Assembly: GCF_003576645.1 (NCBI RefSeq) | Contig: NC_044918.1 | Location: forward strand, 26,914,316 to 26,978,315 | Source of the DNA: Ipomoea triloba | Taxonomy: Eukaryota; Streptophyta; Magnoliopsida; Solanales; Convolvulaceae | Direction: 5' to 3' | DNA length: 64,000 bases | Part shown: one piece after another, positions 1-11,302 of the stretch | How positions within the stretch are numbered: position 1 is the stretch's first letter | How the letters are laid out: each line of letters opens with the position of its first letter | The notes under the pieces: model-generated | Seen by the model: the letters and a program-made list of their open reading frames with translations, nothing else | Told to the model about the DNA's origin: nothing | The model's database searches: none | Made by a program: the position numbers and the translations under genes

Positions 1-1757
1 AAATCTTTGCTACTTAGCATATTCTTTGTTGGTATGTGAGTTATTTTGATGGATTTATGAACTTGTGTTCTTGATCCTTTGCATCTTGATGTTTATGAAC
101 ATTTGTTGGTATGGATTCCATGTTTATTTGGCTTCTGGGAGATGTAATCTGGACAATCTGATCTTATTTTTGTATTCTGGAATGAACATTGCGTATTCTG
201 TTCTGAGTCTCGGAGTTGGGTGTTGGATCACACTTACGGAGGACCCTAACAGTATAATGTGTCCCGTTGGAGCCTTCCGCAAGCGTGAGACGGTGAGGGG
301 TGGCGGAGTGAGGTCCTCCGCCAGGGAGCTCCGTCTCCTTCTTACGGAAGGGGGTGGCGGAGAAGGTGGTTCCGTTTAGGTGTTCCGCCAGTTCAATAGG
401 AACTCTGGTTCCAGTGAGTGTTCTGTGATCTGTTGTTTGGTTGTTTCACCTTTGGTTCTGGATTTTGTTGGGATATTTTGTGGAGTATTTTACCATGATT
501 CTGGAGTATTTATTCATATCTCTTGGTCCATTTTGTAAGTCTATTGGTTGGTTGATTCGTTGATTATATTCTCTGGGAGTTGGTTGTGTTCATAATCTGA
601 GATTAACACTGTGAGTGGATTGTTCTTGGGTTGAGTCTGAGTTTGGATATGGAGTGGTGGATCTTTGAGTATCTTTTGGGCTATTGAGGATGAACTAACT
701 GTGGGTATTATTTGCCTCTGTGCTTGGGCATTATTTGCCTCTGTGTTTTAGGCACCATTTGCCTCTGTGTTTTGGGCATTCTTTGCCTCTGTGTTTGGGC
801 ATCATTTGCCTATGTGTTTGGGCATCATTTGCCTCTATGGTTTGGGCATCATTTGCCTCTGTGGTTGGGCATCAGTTGCCTCTGTGATTGGGCACCATTT
901 GCCTCTGTGTTTTGGGTACCATTTGCCTCTGTGTTTGGGCTTTTGCCTCTGTGAACTAACTTTGGGGTTTGATGATTGGTATGATGAATGGTATTTTGGT
1001 TGGAGGGTAAGGTTGGTGCTTATCGTTGGGTTGAGGTCTGTTTGGTTCCTTATTTGATTCTCGAGTTGTATCGTACCTCGTTGGTTATCAGTTATTCTTT
1101 GATATATTGCGGTTTGGTTGTTTACTTGTGAGTATTCGGTTGAGTTTATGATTCGGTTGATATTCCGTTATGGAATTGTTGTCTTGTGCAATTCGGTTGG
1201 ATATTGGTATTGTTGGAAAGTCCTTGGTTTATTGTTTATTCAGCGCGTTGTTGTTGAGTATCCGATTTAAATATTGAACAGTTCTTTGGTGTGTATATTC
1301 TATATGGGTGTGTAAACCTATTTACAAGCTTACTATATATGTATGTTTATCACGGGTGTGAGTGGTGGTTGCTTAGTAGTCTTTTGCTAATGGTTTCTTA
1401 CATGTTTTCCAGGTATGGATAAGTCTAAGCGAGAGCGCGTTAGAGCTTACCGATATGAGGCTGCTTAGACTTAGCTTATGATGTTTAGACTTTATGTTTT
1501 GGGCCTGTGTGCCGATGTTGAGATTATATACTCTTGATTAGATTCTTGTTATGATGACAATGTTTTGAGGATTTATACTTTATGCAGTTCAGTTTTGGAT
1601 AGCCTGTGCATCTAGGCCATGTTTTCCTTACCTAGATGTGGCATGATACCCCTTAGGTTATAAATCGCTTCCGCTATGCTGTGTTTGATAGTTGAGATAG
1701 GCAGCTTTTATGTTAAAGTTTTAGCTATCTCAGCTTGTGAAAGGTTGGGGTGTCACA
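1..1757 (+). mobile_element. Tekay/Del-like Ty3-gypsy LTR, right part
   Basis: Long non-coding block ending in GGGGTGTCACA at 1757. This is the usual right terminus of plant Tekay/Del chromovirus LTRs, which is normally followed by a TGGTATCAGAGC primer site. Here the next base opens copia integrase sequence instead, so this is a 3' or solo LTR inserted into the copia element. The left end is outside the window. A GC-rich stretch near 230-400 and a minisatellite at 711-955 lie inside it. ORFs across this block have no recognisable domain. Lineage is inferred from the terminus and general layout only. Confidence 0.6.
711..955 (+). repeat. 22 bp minisatellite inside the LTR
   Basis: About eleven imperfect copies of a roughly 22 bp unit built on GGGCATCATTTGCCTCTGTG, with some units shortened. 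Two overlapping repetitive ORFs here are by-products of the repeat and are not proteins. Confidence 0.9.
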
Positions 1758-3098
1758 ATCAGCTTCTCCATCCTTTGTGGTTTCTTCAACTTGAGTCTTT
1801 TCAGGATTCATCATTTCAATAGACACTTTATCAAAGACCACATGAATAGATTCCTCTATTACCATGGTTCGCTTGTTTAGGACTCAGAATGCTTTGCTCT
1901 TATTTGAATATCTAATGAAAAGTCCTTCATCGGCTCGTTCATCAAAAGCCTTAAGATGAGACTTTCCATTATTATGAATGAAACATTTACTTCCGAAGAT
2001 ATGGAAAATACTTTACAACAAGTTTCTTGCCTCTCCATAGTTCATAAGGAGTTACTCCATAAATCTTGTGAATAAGAGATCTGTTTTGAGTATAGCAAGC
2101 TGTGTTGATTGCTTCGGCCCAAAAACGTTTAGGCAATCCTGAGAAAGCAATCATGGGTCTAGCTGCTTCTTTAAGAGTTCTGTTTCGTCTTTCAGCAACA
2201 CCATTCTGCTGGGGAGTTCTTGCTGCTGATAGTTGATGTTGAATCCCATGTTGTCCACAGAAATCCTAAATGACTTTGTTTACAAATTCGGTTCCTTGAT
2301 CGGATCGGATTTTAATGATGCTTAAATCCTTTTCTGTTTGAAGTCTTCGTAGCAAATCTGGTAGAACCCTTTCGGTCTCATTTTTCTTCTTTAAGAAAGA
2401 TGTCCACGTATACCTTGTGTAGTCATCTACTACCACAAGAGTGTATTTTCTTCCACTTAAGCTTACTGGATCAACTGGTCCGAATAGATCCATATGAAGT
2501 AGACTTAAGGGTCGTGAGTTGGTATTGAGGGTCTTTGTTTTGAACAAAGACTTGATTTGTTTCCCTTTTTGACAAGCTTCACAGATCTTGTCCTTGTCAT
2601 AGATTACATTGGGTAGTCCTTCAACCAACTCTTTTCTTGCAAGCTTATTGATAGCCTTAAAGTTGAGATGGTTAAGTTTGTGATGCCATTCCCAACTTAG
2701 ATCTCTTTTGCTTTTGGCAATCAAGCAAGTATTCGGTCTTATTGTTTCCCATGTGACTACATACATGTTCTTTCTTTGCCTCGCCGTCAGCACAACTTCA
2801 TGGTTTGTTTCTGAAATAACTTGACATAGATCTTTCGAGAATTCCACTTTATATCCTTTATCGCAGAATTGGCTTGTGCTCAATAGATTGAACTTTAATC
2901 CTTCGACATACGATACTTCTTGAATGGTCAAACCGTTCTTCATAATTTCTCCAGTGCCCATGGTTCGTCCACTTGAGTTTCCTCCAAAGATAACTTTAGG
3001 ACCATTATTTGCTTTGAAGTTGCTCAATTCTGATTTGTCACCGGTCTTGTGTCTTAAGCATCCACTATCTACATACCAGATGGTCCTGTTTCCCTATT
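1758..3098 (-). pseudogene. Ty1/copia protease-integrase region, truncated
   Basis: Reading leftwards on the minus strand, the aspartic protease motif WYVDSGC (serine-histidine context slightly altered) lies near 3080. The GAG-pre-integrase zinc region (HHKLNHL ... CEACQKGK) is around 2560-2690. The integrase core follows with its three acidic positions visible: HMDLFG, RSDQGTEF and NGVAERRNRTL. The frame is open from 3027 to 2266, then broken by a stop just after the second acidic motif; the remaining integrase reads on to about 1960. The reverse transcriptase and RNase H expected downstream are absent because the Tekay-like LTR interrupts at 1757. The element runs right to left, with its 5' LTR at 5627-6908. 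It is non-functional. Confidence 0.88.
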
Positions 3099-3106
3099 TC
3101 CAAAGA

Positions 3107-4741
3107 TTAGGTAGTTTTAGGTACCCATACCTTCTTGGGTCCTTGAGTGTTAGTGGTAAGCTTGGGCATCCATGCATACCTAGAACTTGTGAGGTTCATC
3201 ATCGGTCCGCGATACCCATTGAACACGCGGTAATCATAAGGAATAGCATAATAGGCTTGAGATGACTTAGATGAATAAACCTTTTGAAGAGGAGGTGTTT
3301 GTTTATTCGTGTTTATCCTGGTGTATGAGGTCTGCTTATGTCTATGTGTAAGCAGAAATTTTGCTCTTGTCATTGGCTCATAGTCCATGAACCAGTCCTC
3401 ATCACTGGGATACAGTCTACTATCTCCACCCTTGTGTTTTCTGGAGAGCCTTTTGAAATTCTTGACACTATTCGGGTAAGAACTCGGTCTTCCCTGAGGT
3501 TTACCCTTGCGTTGCCTCTGTGAATAGTGTTGCCTTTTATTGCCTAGGAATTTTCCTTTTGATCGGTTATTCCCATTTGGTTGACCATTTGTAATGAAAC
3601 CATGATGATTTTGCATGCGGGGTCTGTACCGAGGGGTCTGACGACTTCTCGGGTTACCGTGTAGGGAATTTCCTCTCGTAGGTTCCACAATTCATGTTTC
3701 AGCCGAATCATTAGATTGGCTCGTTGATTGTGGTTCTGTTCCATTTTCAGCGTTAATCACTCGTTCAAGATTTTCAGTTTGTCCTTGGACAAAAACAGAA
3801 TTTAAACCCCCACTGGTAGAAGGATCTGTTGGGCGTATTAAAAGAACATGAGGATGAGAGTTGGAGTTATAGCCAAGTCCGGTTCTACTCCCTGATGGTC
3901 TTTGATCATCTACCATTCGATCCATTATTCTGGATGAATTAGTAATTGTAGCAATTACCGCACGTAGATTTTGCTCTCTATCATCTTTCACTTTACATTC
4001 TCCCTTAAGAAGATGAACTTGCTTCTCAAGCTGGCTTATAGACTCAAGCATCTCAGCATTTTTGGATTTTAAATCTTTGAGATCTTGTCTTTCTGCCAAT
4101 AGCTGAGCGTTCTCTTCCTTAAGTTTGAAATGTGAGTTCTCAATATCATTGAAATCCTTCATCATTCTTTCGAATGCTTCCCTAGGATTCTCATGATAGT
4201 TGGATTCGGAACTGTAATTAGATGAGCAGATTTGAGAGGTTACCTCTTCCTCTTCTGCCATGAGACATAGATCTTCATCCGAATCCTCTTGACTAAAGAG
4301 GCAGAGAAGTCCTTTTTCATCTTCCGAACTGTCGCTTTCAGAGCTAAAACTTGATGTACATGACTCGTCAGTCTTCTCTTCTTGTTTCTCTTCTACTGCT
4401 AGAGCTTTTCTTCGTCTGTCACCCTTTGAGTTGTTTCCAGAGTAATTGTTCGGTTGATCATTTGCATCATTTGTTGTGTTCTTTGAAGTGTTGTAGTTTC
4501 CCGAAGTCTTCCTATGATTGGTGTAGTCTTCTTGATGTTTCTTGAGTTTGGGATAGGGACACTCAGCCATGAAATGTCCAGGCTTTCGGCAGTTGTAACA
4601 CAGCATTTGTACTTCATCATTCTCACGAGTTTTGGATCCACTTGCCTTGTCACCACTTCTATGTTTTGATCTTCTTGACTTATCCGAATTGTCATAAGAC
4701 TGATTCTTTCGCATGAACCTTTTGAACTTTCTTATAAACAA
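3107..4741 (-). pseudogene. Copia gag C-terminal half with zinc knuckle
   Basis: Contains one CCHC zinc knuckle (CYNCRKPGHFMAEC, near 4600), then an acidic serine-rich segment, a coiled-coil-like stretch around 4000-4150 and a basic tail. The knuckle plus the acidic LMAEEEE-type segment resembles SIRE/Maximus gag proteins. Two in-frame stops interrupt it: TAG just before 4741, joining it to the upstream gag half, and TGA at about 3690. Both are explained by C-to-T changes (CAG to TAG, CGA to TGA). A one-base frameshift near 3100 separates it from protease. Lineage assignment is family knowledge, not a search. Confidence 0.8.
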
Positions 4742-4747
4742 GGCAAA

Positions 4748-5527
4748 CTAATCATCAGTAAATAAATCAGACGAAGGGTTAGAGTTCGACCATATTGTTG
4801 ATGATGATGGTTGTTGACTTGCAACAAGAGCCACATTTCTTGTCTCAGGTTCCTCACTTGGTAAGGCTTCCTTTTCAAACTCATATGCTTTCAGGTCACT
4901 AAAAATCTGAGTTGTGCTTGTTGTCTTTAGGTCTCGGTGATCTCGCATAGCAACAACTTTCATCTCCCAACTCTTCGGTAGTCCTCGGAGGATCTTTAGA
5001 TTTATCTCCTTTCGTGAGAGTTTCTCCACATCGAGGTCACGTATATCCATCAGAAGCTTCATGAAACACGCTTCCATCTCCGTTATGGATTCTTTCGCTC
5101 CAAGCTTGAAATCTTCGAATCTTTTCATGGCAATGGTCAGCTTGTTTTCCTTCTCTTGCTCATCTCCTTCACCTGTTTGCATAAGTGTGTCCCAGATGTC
5201 TTTGGCTGACTTGCATTTTCTTACTCTGGGAAATAAGGATTCGTCCAGGGCCTTGTAGAGAATGTCTTTGGCAATGTTGTCAAGATTCACTCGAGTTCTT
5301 TCCTCGGTTGTCAATAAGGATTTCTCCTTCGGCATCATTGCTGGTGATGTTGGATCATCAAGGACTCGGTTGGTGTTTACTTGTAGGATCTTTATGGGTC
5401 CATCAGTGATCACATCCCACATCTCATCATGAATGGCAGACAAGTGAGCCTGCATCCGCACTTTCCAATCATCAAACTTGTCTAGGTTAAACATGAGAAA
5501 ATGCCTATGATGTTCCATTTTTGACAT
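4748..5527 (-). pseudogene. Copia gag N-terminal domain (UBN2 type)
   Basis: About 260 residues. The start chosen is MSKMEHHRHF at 5527, because the 15 upstream residues of the longer ORF fall in the leader. The motif FDDWKVRMQAHL and the segments DIWDTL and LKILRGLPKSWEMKV are those of the UBN2/gag-polypeptide family of copia elements. It is the capsid-like protein that packages element RNA. It ends at a stop that continues in the same frame into the zinc-knuckle half, so gag was originally one ORF. Confidence 0.85.
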
Positions 5528-5612
5528 AGTGCAAAGTATAAAAGATTTTTGAAAATTTTCAAAGAGGATCACCAGGCAGTATACACAGAGTGTTCACCAT
5601 TCAAGGTAACGC

Positions 5613-5624
5613 GCTCTGATACCA
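5613..5624 (-). promoter_or_regulatory. Copia primer binding site
   Basis: On the minus strand this reads TGGTATCAGAGC, complementary to the 3' end of initiator tRNA-Met. It lies two bases from the LTR end at 5627. It fixes the element's orientation and the LTR boundary. Confidence 0.93.
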
Positions 5625-5626
5625 CT

Positions 5627-6908
5627 TGTTGGTCCCGGTGGTAGAGGTGTGAGTCTAGAAGGGGGGTTGAATAGACTCACAAGGGTTTTTAAAACTTTTT
5701 CGATATCAAAGATAGTAACGCAACGGATAAAGATTGTACCAAATTTTAGTTTTCACTTTGCACAAGAGTTTTTCTTATAAAATGGGTTAGGTTTTTTTGT
5801 GTGATATGCAATGCAGTGCGTAAATGAATTAAGAAGAGAGAGAGAGAGATTTTTATAGTGGTTCGGCTGTTAACTAAGCCTACTCCACTCTTCTTCACAA
5901 CTCGTGAAGGTTTGCACTATTTTTCTCCTTAAATAGTACAATACTCCTTCTACAACGTGCCCCGTTGATCACCAAGCCCGGCAGTCACGTATGATTAGGT
6001 TTTTCAACTACTTCAAAGTTTACTCCGCCTCTTTCTACTTCACAAGTAGAAATGGTTGAAAACGATTGATAAAGTCTCCCAACTTGAGATTCTTGTGCTT
6101 GAAGGTCTTGATTTTTCACGCTAGAGCTTCACAAGATCTCTCTTCAATCTGAAATAAAACTTTGAGCTTTTTGTAGATTTTTTAAACACTGGAAAATGAT
6201 ATTGCTTTCTAGAGAGTTTTCGCTTTTTCAACCTTGTTCAAATGAGATGTGACAAGGGTATTTATAGGTGTGAATTTTCATATCCGTTGGGGGGAATCCA
6301 AAATTCAAACCTATTATCCAGTGTGTAATAACCAATGGGTAAGATTTGACCTTTTCAGAATGTCAGTACCTTTCTAGCCGTTTGTTCACTTTTGTGCAAG
6401 GACAATTTGTCTTTTTTCTCACAAAAAGGTGACAATCATTAAATGCTTCTTGGGATCGTTGCCTAGGATCCATTTTGACATTCAGATTATACCCATCTTC
6501 AAGGCTATAGACAAGACAACTTTCAGAAAATGTCTTGGCCTTGGTTACTCGTGAGAATGATTGACCTTATCATTTTCATCAATCTCCTCGAACCAATCAC
6601 CATTTGATTGTTCGGTTTCAATCATTCGCCCCTTCCATTCTTTGGCCTACATCTTCATTCTTCTATTCTTCGGATCTTCAAGTCTTCGTGTCTTCAATCT
6701 TCAAGTCTTCGTGTCTTCAATCTTCAACACTTCGGTTTTAAACCTTTGCTTGAGGGTAACATCAGGTTACACTTTGATAATAAGGGTTCGTCTGACTACT
6801 AGAACCGAGACATGGATCCGAAAGTTCTAATCTAAAACGACATAAACAAATGAGGGGTCTCCTCGGGTCATTGGTATCAGCAAAATCAATAGCTCGGGGT
6901 TCCTAACA
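5627..6908 (-). mobile_element. Copia 5' LTR (SIRE-like), 1282 bp
   Basis: On the minus strand it begins TGTTAGGAACCCCGAG and ends GGGACCAACA, next to the PBS, so it has TG...CA termini. A GA microsatellite lies at 5834-5850 and CTTCG-rich short repeats at about 6660-6740. The right flank from 6909 belongs to a different element. The partner 3' LTR is not in the window. Small ORFs here are not coding. Confidence 0.88.
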
Positions 6909-6928
6909 CTACAGGTTAAGCCCCAAAC

Positions 6929-7348
6929 CTACTGGGTCGACGGAGCAACCTTAGAAGAAACAGTTAGAGTGCCCAGCGTAGGGACGAAGGTGCAGTTGTA
7001 GAACACTTCCCAAAAGGCAGCGATGTCAGGCGGAGCGCCATCAGGAGTGCCACGATCTAGCATAGCGTCGATCTCGTCAAGAAACTCAACATAATTAGGG
7101 TCTGGAATTAGTCCTTCCGGGAAGCCGGGATCGTGGAACGGCGGTACAAGAGATATCGTGACATCATCACCTTCTTCTTCCGGCTCTAGCGGAATGTCGA
7201 TGGGCAGCGAAGGATCACCGCCGGGGAGAAGCTCATCGGACCTCAAGCGCTCCTTGCGAGCAGACATCCGGGTCTTAGCCGAGCGCTCAGCCAGTCGGAG
7301 AGAAAAGCGACGAGGGGCCGGTGCCGGGGCCTTGCGTTTGGAACTCAT
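6929..7348 (-). CDS. Antisense ORF beside a Tat-like LTR, unknown function
   Basis: A 139-residue ORF with a basic proline/alanine-rich N-terminus (MSSKRKAPAPAPRRF), a Ser/Arg segment, then an acidic half. I do not recognise a domain. A TATA-like sequence lies 60 bp upstream at 7407-7416 (minus strand), a normal plant spacing, so it may be a real 5' exon. It sits just upstream of a plus-strand Tat-like 3' LTR, where known Tat retrotransposons carry an antisense additional ORF. The right border of the copia LTR at 6908 cuts it, so the protein is probably truncated. Assignment to that class is inference. Confidence 0.5.
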   Translation of the reverse strand: MSSKRKAPAPAPRRFSLRLAERSAKTRMSARKERLRSDELLPGGDPSLPIDIPLEPEEEGDDVTISLVPPFHDPGFPEGLIPDPNYVEFLDEIDAMLDRGTPDGAPPDIAAFWEVFYNCTFVPTLGTLTVSSKVAPSTQ

Positions 7349-7406
7349 GGACTTTGGAAGGAAAGTTGCGAGGGAAAGGTGGAAGAGAGTGTGGAAGGAT
7401 TAGGTG

Positions 7407-7416
7407 CTATTTATAG
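7407..7416 (-). promoter_or_regulatory. TATA box for the antisense ORF
   Basis: Minus-strand CTATAAATAG, about 60 bp upstream of the ATG at 7348. It matches the plant TATA consensus closely and faces away from the adjacent LTR promoter. Confidence 0.55.
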
Positions 7417-7634
7417 GGGAAGATTTCGCCTTGAAAAGGATAAATGGGAGTCGCACTTGAGTAGCTACAATTAATTTGATGGTGACAGTGTCAGAAGCTC
7501 ACTGAACAACGAAGATTAGGATCAAAGAGCATTAAATGCGAAGGATTTGACTAATGAGACCGTAGGGAGATAAGGTCAAAGATTGAAGCTCGGATCGGTA
7601 CGAGCGACGACCTTTACGCGAATGACCCGATCAC

Positions 7635-7895
7635 AGCTACTTTTTCGAGTCGTGCTTTGCGTAACTCGGGAAAGTGAAGGAATGGGTGGGGGGGAGTAAA
7701 AAACTTTCCCTAAAGTAAGAGTGAACTCCGGAGGACGAACGTATAAAGAAGGTAGGCAAAAGAAAGGCTCGCGGACACTTTTCTGAGTCGTACTTCGTGT
7801 AACTCGGGAAAGTAAGGGACTAGGGAGTAAAAAACTTTCCTGAATGATGAGAAGCAATGAATTCCCCGAGCCGTGCTTTGCGTAGCTCGGGAAAA
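7635..7895 (+). repeat. Three dispersed copies of a 40-70 bp unit before the LTR
   Basis: Copies near 7637, 7780 and 7868 share GAGTCGTGCTTTGCGTAACT followed by CGGGAAAGT and, in the first two, AGTAAAAAACTTTCC. The last copy abuts the start of the Tat-like LTR at 7896 and includes its purine-rich tract. These may be duplicated polypurine tract/LTR-start sequences. The interval 7420-7634 shows no gene. Confidence 0.6.
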
Positions 7896-8653
7896 TGAGG
7901 GACTAGATGATGGGGGATAGACTAAGGCTCAGTACTCAAAGCTCGGCGAGGATAACAAAGACGACCGAAGAAGAGGAAAAAAGGGCTTGAAGGAAGAAAG
8001 GATGACATGGCAGAGGTTGGCCAGTGATAAGCCGGTTGGTCTGAGGATATTCAACGGACTGTTCGGCGGGGTCACATTTAAGGAAGAGTTTGATAATGAA
8101 ACGAATATACTTGGTGGATCCTTAGGAAACAAGGCAGCTGAAGATCTTAGACTGAGAGTGATTGAACATAGCCATTGAAATAGTTGATTACCATGAAGGA
8201 AATTCGGGCTAAAGAAGTAGGGAAAGATGATTCGGACCAGACCGACCTAAAAGGGGCGATGTGGGAAAGGCGGCGTAAGAAAGTCGGTGCAAGAAAGGCG
8301 GGGTGAGGCACACCGATATGAAGTTTCCAAAAGAGTTTGGCGGTGGAAGGCAAGAGATACGGAAGAAAGGTCTAGATTAGGAAAGTACCTAAAATGTAAT
8401 AAGGGAAGAGTTCTCCAAGTAGTTTAGAAGTTTTCTAAGGGAGAAATCCCTCCTAGCTTGTATAAATAGGAGTTCTAGGTCCTAAGAGGGACACAAGCAA
8501 TCTAGCACACTTATAAGCAACTTATTGTACTCAAAGGCGATTAAGCAATCTAAAGAGGGCCGAAAGGTTACTCTAATTTTTTGGTAACGTTGAGTCGATT
8601 TTCCGGTGGTGTTGGCCTGCCGTTCGACCATTCCGTGGGAAATAAAACCAACA
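7896..8653 (+). mobile_element. Tat-like Ty3-gypsy LTR, 758 bp
   Basis: Proposed limits TGAGGGACTAGATGATGGGG to CCAACA. A TATA box (TGTATAAATAGG) lies near 8458, followed by a short R/U5-like segment. The opening resembles Tat-lineage LTRs. No PBS or gag follows, so this is a 3' or solo LTR. Boundaries are inferred without a second copy. Confidence 0.5.
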
Positions 8654-8735
8654 ACCATACAATATTACGCACACATTATATGAGTGTTTTGGGCGGAAAT
8701 TAAAATGGAGGATTGTTTTTTATTAATAGTATAGA
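8654..8735 (-). mobile_element. Helitron 5' terminus (minus orientation)
   Basis: On the minus strand it reads TCTATACTATTAATAAAAAA followed by CAATCCTCCATTTTAATTTC and CGCCCAAAAC. This is the same terminal sequence family as the Helitron starting at 36102. The base flanking TC is A, as expected for insertion between A and T. Only the end is visible; 8736-8855 shows no feature. Confidence 0.65.
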
Positions 8736-8855
8736 TTACAGAAAGTATATATACTGTTTTATTACGATTATTAATTTTAATTTAGGATTGTATTACGAAT
8801 AAGAAACTAGGAAAGAATATATTGTATTAGATTACAATATTTTAATGTACCATTA

Positions 8856-9084
8856 TGGGGCATTTGGTTGGAGGGAAGAAATTAGGTGGTAAAAGAATTG
8901 CAATTCCATGGGAAAAGAATAATGCGGGAATAAAGTGGAGTTTAAATTTTAGTGTTTGGTTTGCAGGAATAAAATTACTGGGAATTTCAATTCCAATGTT
9001 TGATATACATGGGAATTGAGAGGGAATAAGTAGTATAAAGTCCAAAATGCCATTGTTGTTGTTGTTGTTGTTATTATTATTATT

Positions 9085-9171
<87 letters not shown>

Positions 9172-9637
9172 TCTAATTGACAAATTAATTCACAAATTGT
9201 TAGAGTTGTTGCATATAAAGAATGCAAATTTTGAAGAGTTCTGCATATAAATAATTCAAAGGAACATACATGAAAGTTGTTGTATATAATTAAACAATGC
9301 ATATAAAAATGCAAATTTTGAATAGTTGTTGCATATAAAGATTTAAATGAACGTACACAAAGAGAAGTCGAAGAATAATACACACTATAATTTAGAACGG
9401 AATGTTAGACATCAATTTTAGGTTAAAAAAAAGGGAGTGGTAATTTTGTCTCATCATTGTCTTTTTTCTTCCTAAAATCCATAGAATTAAAATCTCATGG
9501 GGGCCATGAAATTCTAATACCATGAAAATGGGGGAATTGCAATTCCCTCCAACCAAACGAAGAAATTTAATTGCACTCGGAATTCGGTGAGAATTAAGTG
9601 GGAATGAAATTGTAATTCCCTCCAACCAAATGCCCTG
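8856..9637. mobile_element. PIF/Harbinger-like MITE, 782 bp
   Basis: A perfect 20 bp inverted repeat GGGCATTTGGTTGGAGGGAA is at 8858-8877 and 9616-9635. The element is flanked by TTA at 8853-8855 and 9638-9640, the target duplication typical of Harbinger elements. A second inner copy of the right end lies at about 9530-9560. Non-autonomous; the ORFs made only of Asn, Ile or Leu come from the microsatellite. Confidence 0.75.
9054..9171. repeat. (GTT)n/(ATT)n compound microsatellite
   Basis: Alternating blocks of TTG and TTA trinucleotides, about 39 units, inside the Harbinger-like MITE. Confidence 0.97.
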
Positions 9638-9663
9638 TTATAGTACGAATAGAAATTATATTA

Positions 9664-11202
9664 CTCCATCTGTCCCATTTTATCTGTCATAGTTACTATT
9701 CATTGGTCAAACTAACTGTTTCTTCTTTATTTATTTTATTTAACATTTTTTACTTATTTTTAAATTTGATTTTTTGTGTTTAATAGTACTTTTAGTGTAG
9801 TTTCTAAATATATAAATTTTGTATACCAATACTAATAAGCACCAAGAATAGTACATATTAAGGGTCTAAAATAGGATAAAATGCAAAGTTTTGCCACCCG
9901 TTTATAACAATCTCATGCATTTTAAGCTCGGATGTGATCAAAATCTTCTAACATTAATTTTAGGAAAAGTTTTGAAGTGTTTCCACGGATCAAAAGGGAT
10001 TCAAGGCCAAAACAGAGCAAAAGGCAAACGAAGCCGCAAAGTAGGAACCTTCCACGCGACCAACACGTGTGTGAACGAGCGTGGATTCATTCCAGTAACT
10101 GTCCACGCTTGTCACCACGCGTGTGGGCCGGCGTAGTCTGGCCACAGGGGCCACTTCGGGAATTTTTGTTTTGGGTTGCCTATTTAAACCCCTTTTTCGG
10201 ATAGATGAAAAAAACCTAGCAGCCATAGAATATTTTTAGATCTGAAGTTTCTTAGGGTTCTCTCCCCTCTTGGGGGAAAACTTCCTTTCTATTAGAATAA
10301 ATTCAAGATCAAGATAGGAGGATTGAAGTTTCAAGAACAAAATGTAAAGGAACCATTCATCATGGATGGTACTCTTCTCTTCAATGTTTTGATTTAATGT
10401 TTGTTTTCTTTGAAACTTTCATTTCTTCTTCTTGCTTCTTTATTTTAATGATAGCTTAGAGTAGAAAGGGGATTGGTGGCCCAAAGCTAAACTATGTGGT
10501 TGATTTGATATAACTTTGCTTGAAATATGTGAGTTTTGTGATTGTTGGATGATAAAACTTGTGTGGTTGATGTTCATTATGCTTTGTGCCTAAGTGTGGC
10601 CACATTAGGTAGCAAACCCAGTGAAAGTGAGTGTGTGTGCGATAGCGGCCACTCACAAGTCCAACTCACCCATATCTCCGCCCTTAGTCCGAAAAGAAGA
10701 GGTCCGAGAGGAGTGGTAGACAAGGTGTTCGATAAAATGCCCCAACCGAATGAGGATGTGGGAGTCTAAGTGTGACGTCACTTGGTGAAATGCTATGAAC
10801 TCCCTAGTCAAATCCAAGTCATTTGCTCACAAAACCATTACGTAGTAGACCACATAGGTTAGCCACGAGTCTCAATCTCCACCTTACCTTTTCCTTTACA
10901 CAACCATTTTAAACCTTCCAACTTTCGTACAAAATGACCTCTAGCCTTAGCTATTCTCGTAACTCTTTCTTTTCAACCTCCTAAATGCCAACACGTATTC
11001 GCTCCAATTTGTCATCCTTGAGAGACACGACACTCGGGGAGTCTTGACTCTTCGTTTTACCACCTCCATACCACCTACATCCATCTTACCCCCTAACTAC
11101 ATCATGTCAAATACTAAACTTAATATTATGAAAAATTGAATAGAAATAACTCCAGTCAAGCATCGTTAACCGAACTAGACACATAAAATGGGACGGAGGG
11201 AG
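9664..11202. mobile_element. Stowaway-like MITE interrupted by a solo LTR
   Basis: Left end CTCCATCTGTCCCATTTTAT, right end ATAAAATGGGACGGAGGGAG, each next to TA (9662-9663 and 11203-11204). These are the CTCCCTCCGTCCC termini of Tc1/mariner-derived Stowaway elements. Removing the inserted LTR and one target duplication leaves about 257 bp, a normal MITE size. Confidence 0.85.
9833..11109 (+). mobile_element. Solo Athila-like LTR, 1277 bp
   Basis: Flanked by a perfect 5 bp target duplication AATAC (9828-9832 and 11110-11114). It starts TAATAAGCACC, where the usual TG has become TA, and ends ATGTCA, as does the Athila LTR at 53533-54851. It shares with that LTR palindromic CACGCGTG-type words, ACTATTTAAACCCCTTT-like promoter sequence (near 10180) and a CTTGAGAGACACGAC / CTCGGGGAGTC block near 11020. 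Formed by LTR-LTR recombination of a full element. No coding content. Confidence 0.85.
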
Positions 11203-11215
11203 TACCATATTTTTA

Positions 11216-11302
11216 CAATATTACACTAACCTTAATTGTATAGAAGTGTGTTTCAGACGGTAAAATTAAAATGAAGGATTTTGTATTTATTAATAGTATA
11301 GA
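11216..11302 (-). mobile_element. Second Helitron 5' terminus fragment
   Basis: Minus-strand TCTATACTATTAATA at 11302 followed by the CCTTCATTTTAATTTTAC block, homologous to 8654-8735, and also flanked by A. Nothing is recognisable in 11303-11476. Confidence 0.6.

Noticed and set aside
711..955. Possible CRISPR-like spaced repeats
   Set aside because: Units are contiguous without unique spacers, in a plant nuclear context.
712..1057. Cysteine-rich repetitive ORFs
   Set aside because: They are frame-independent readings of the 22 bp minisatellite in an LTR.
6909..8653. Endogenous pararetrovirus
   Set aside because: No coat, movement or RT motifs; the TATA-bearing block has LTR-like ends.
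8842..9383. Poly-Asn, poly-Ile/Thr and poly-Leu ORFs
   Set aside because: They are translations of the GTT/ATT microsatellite.
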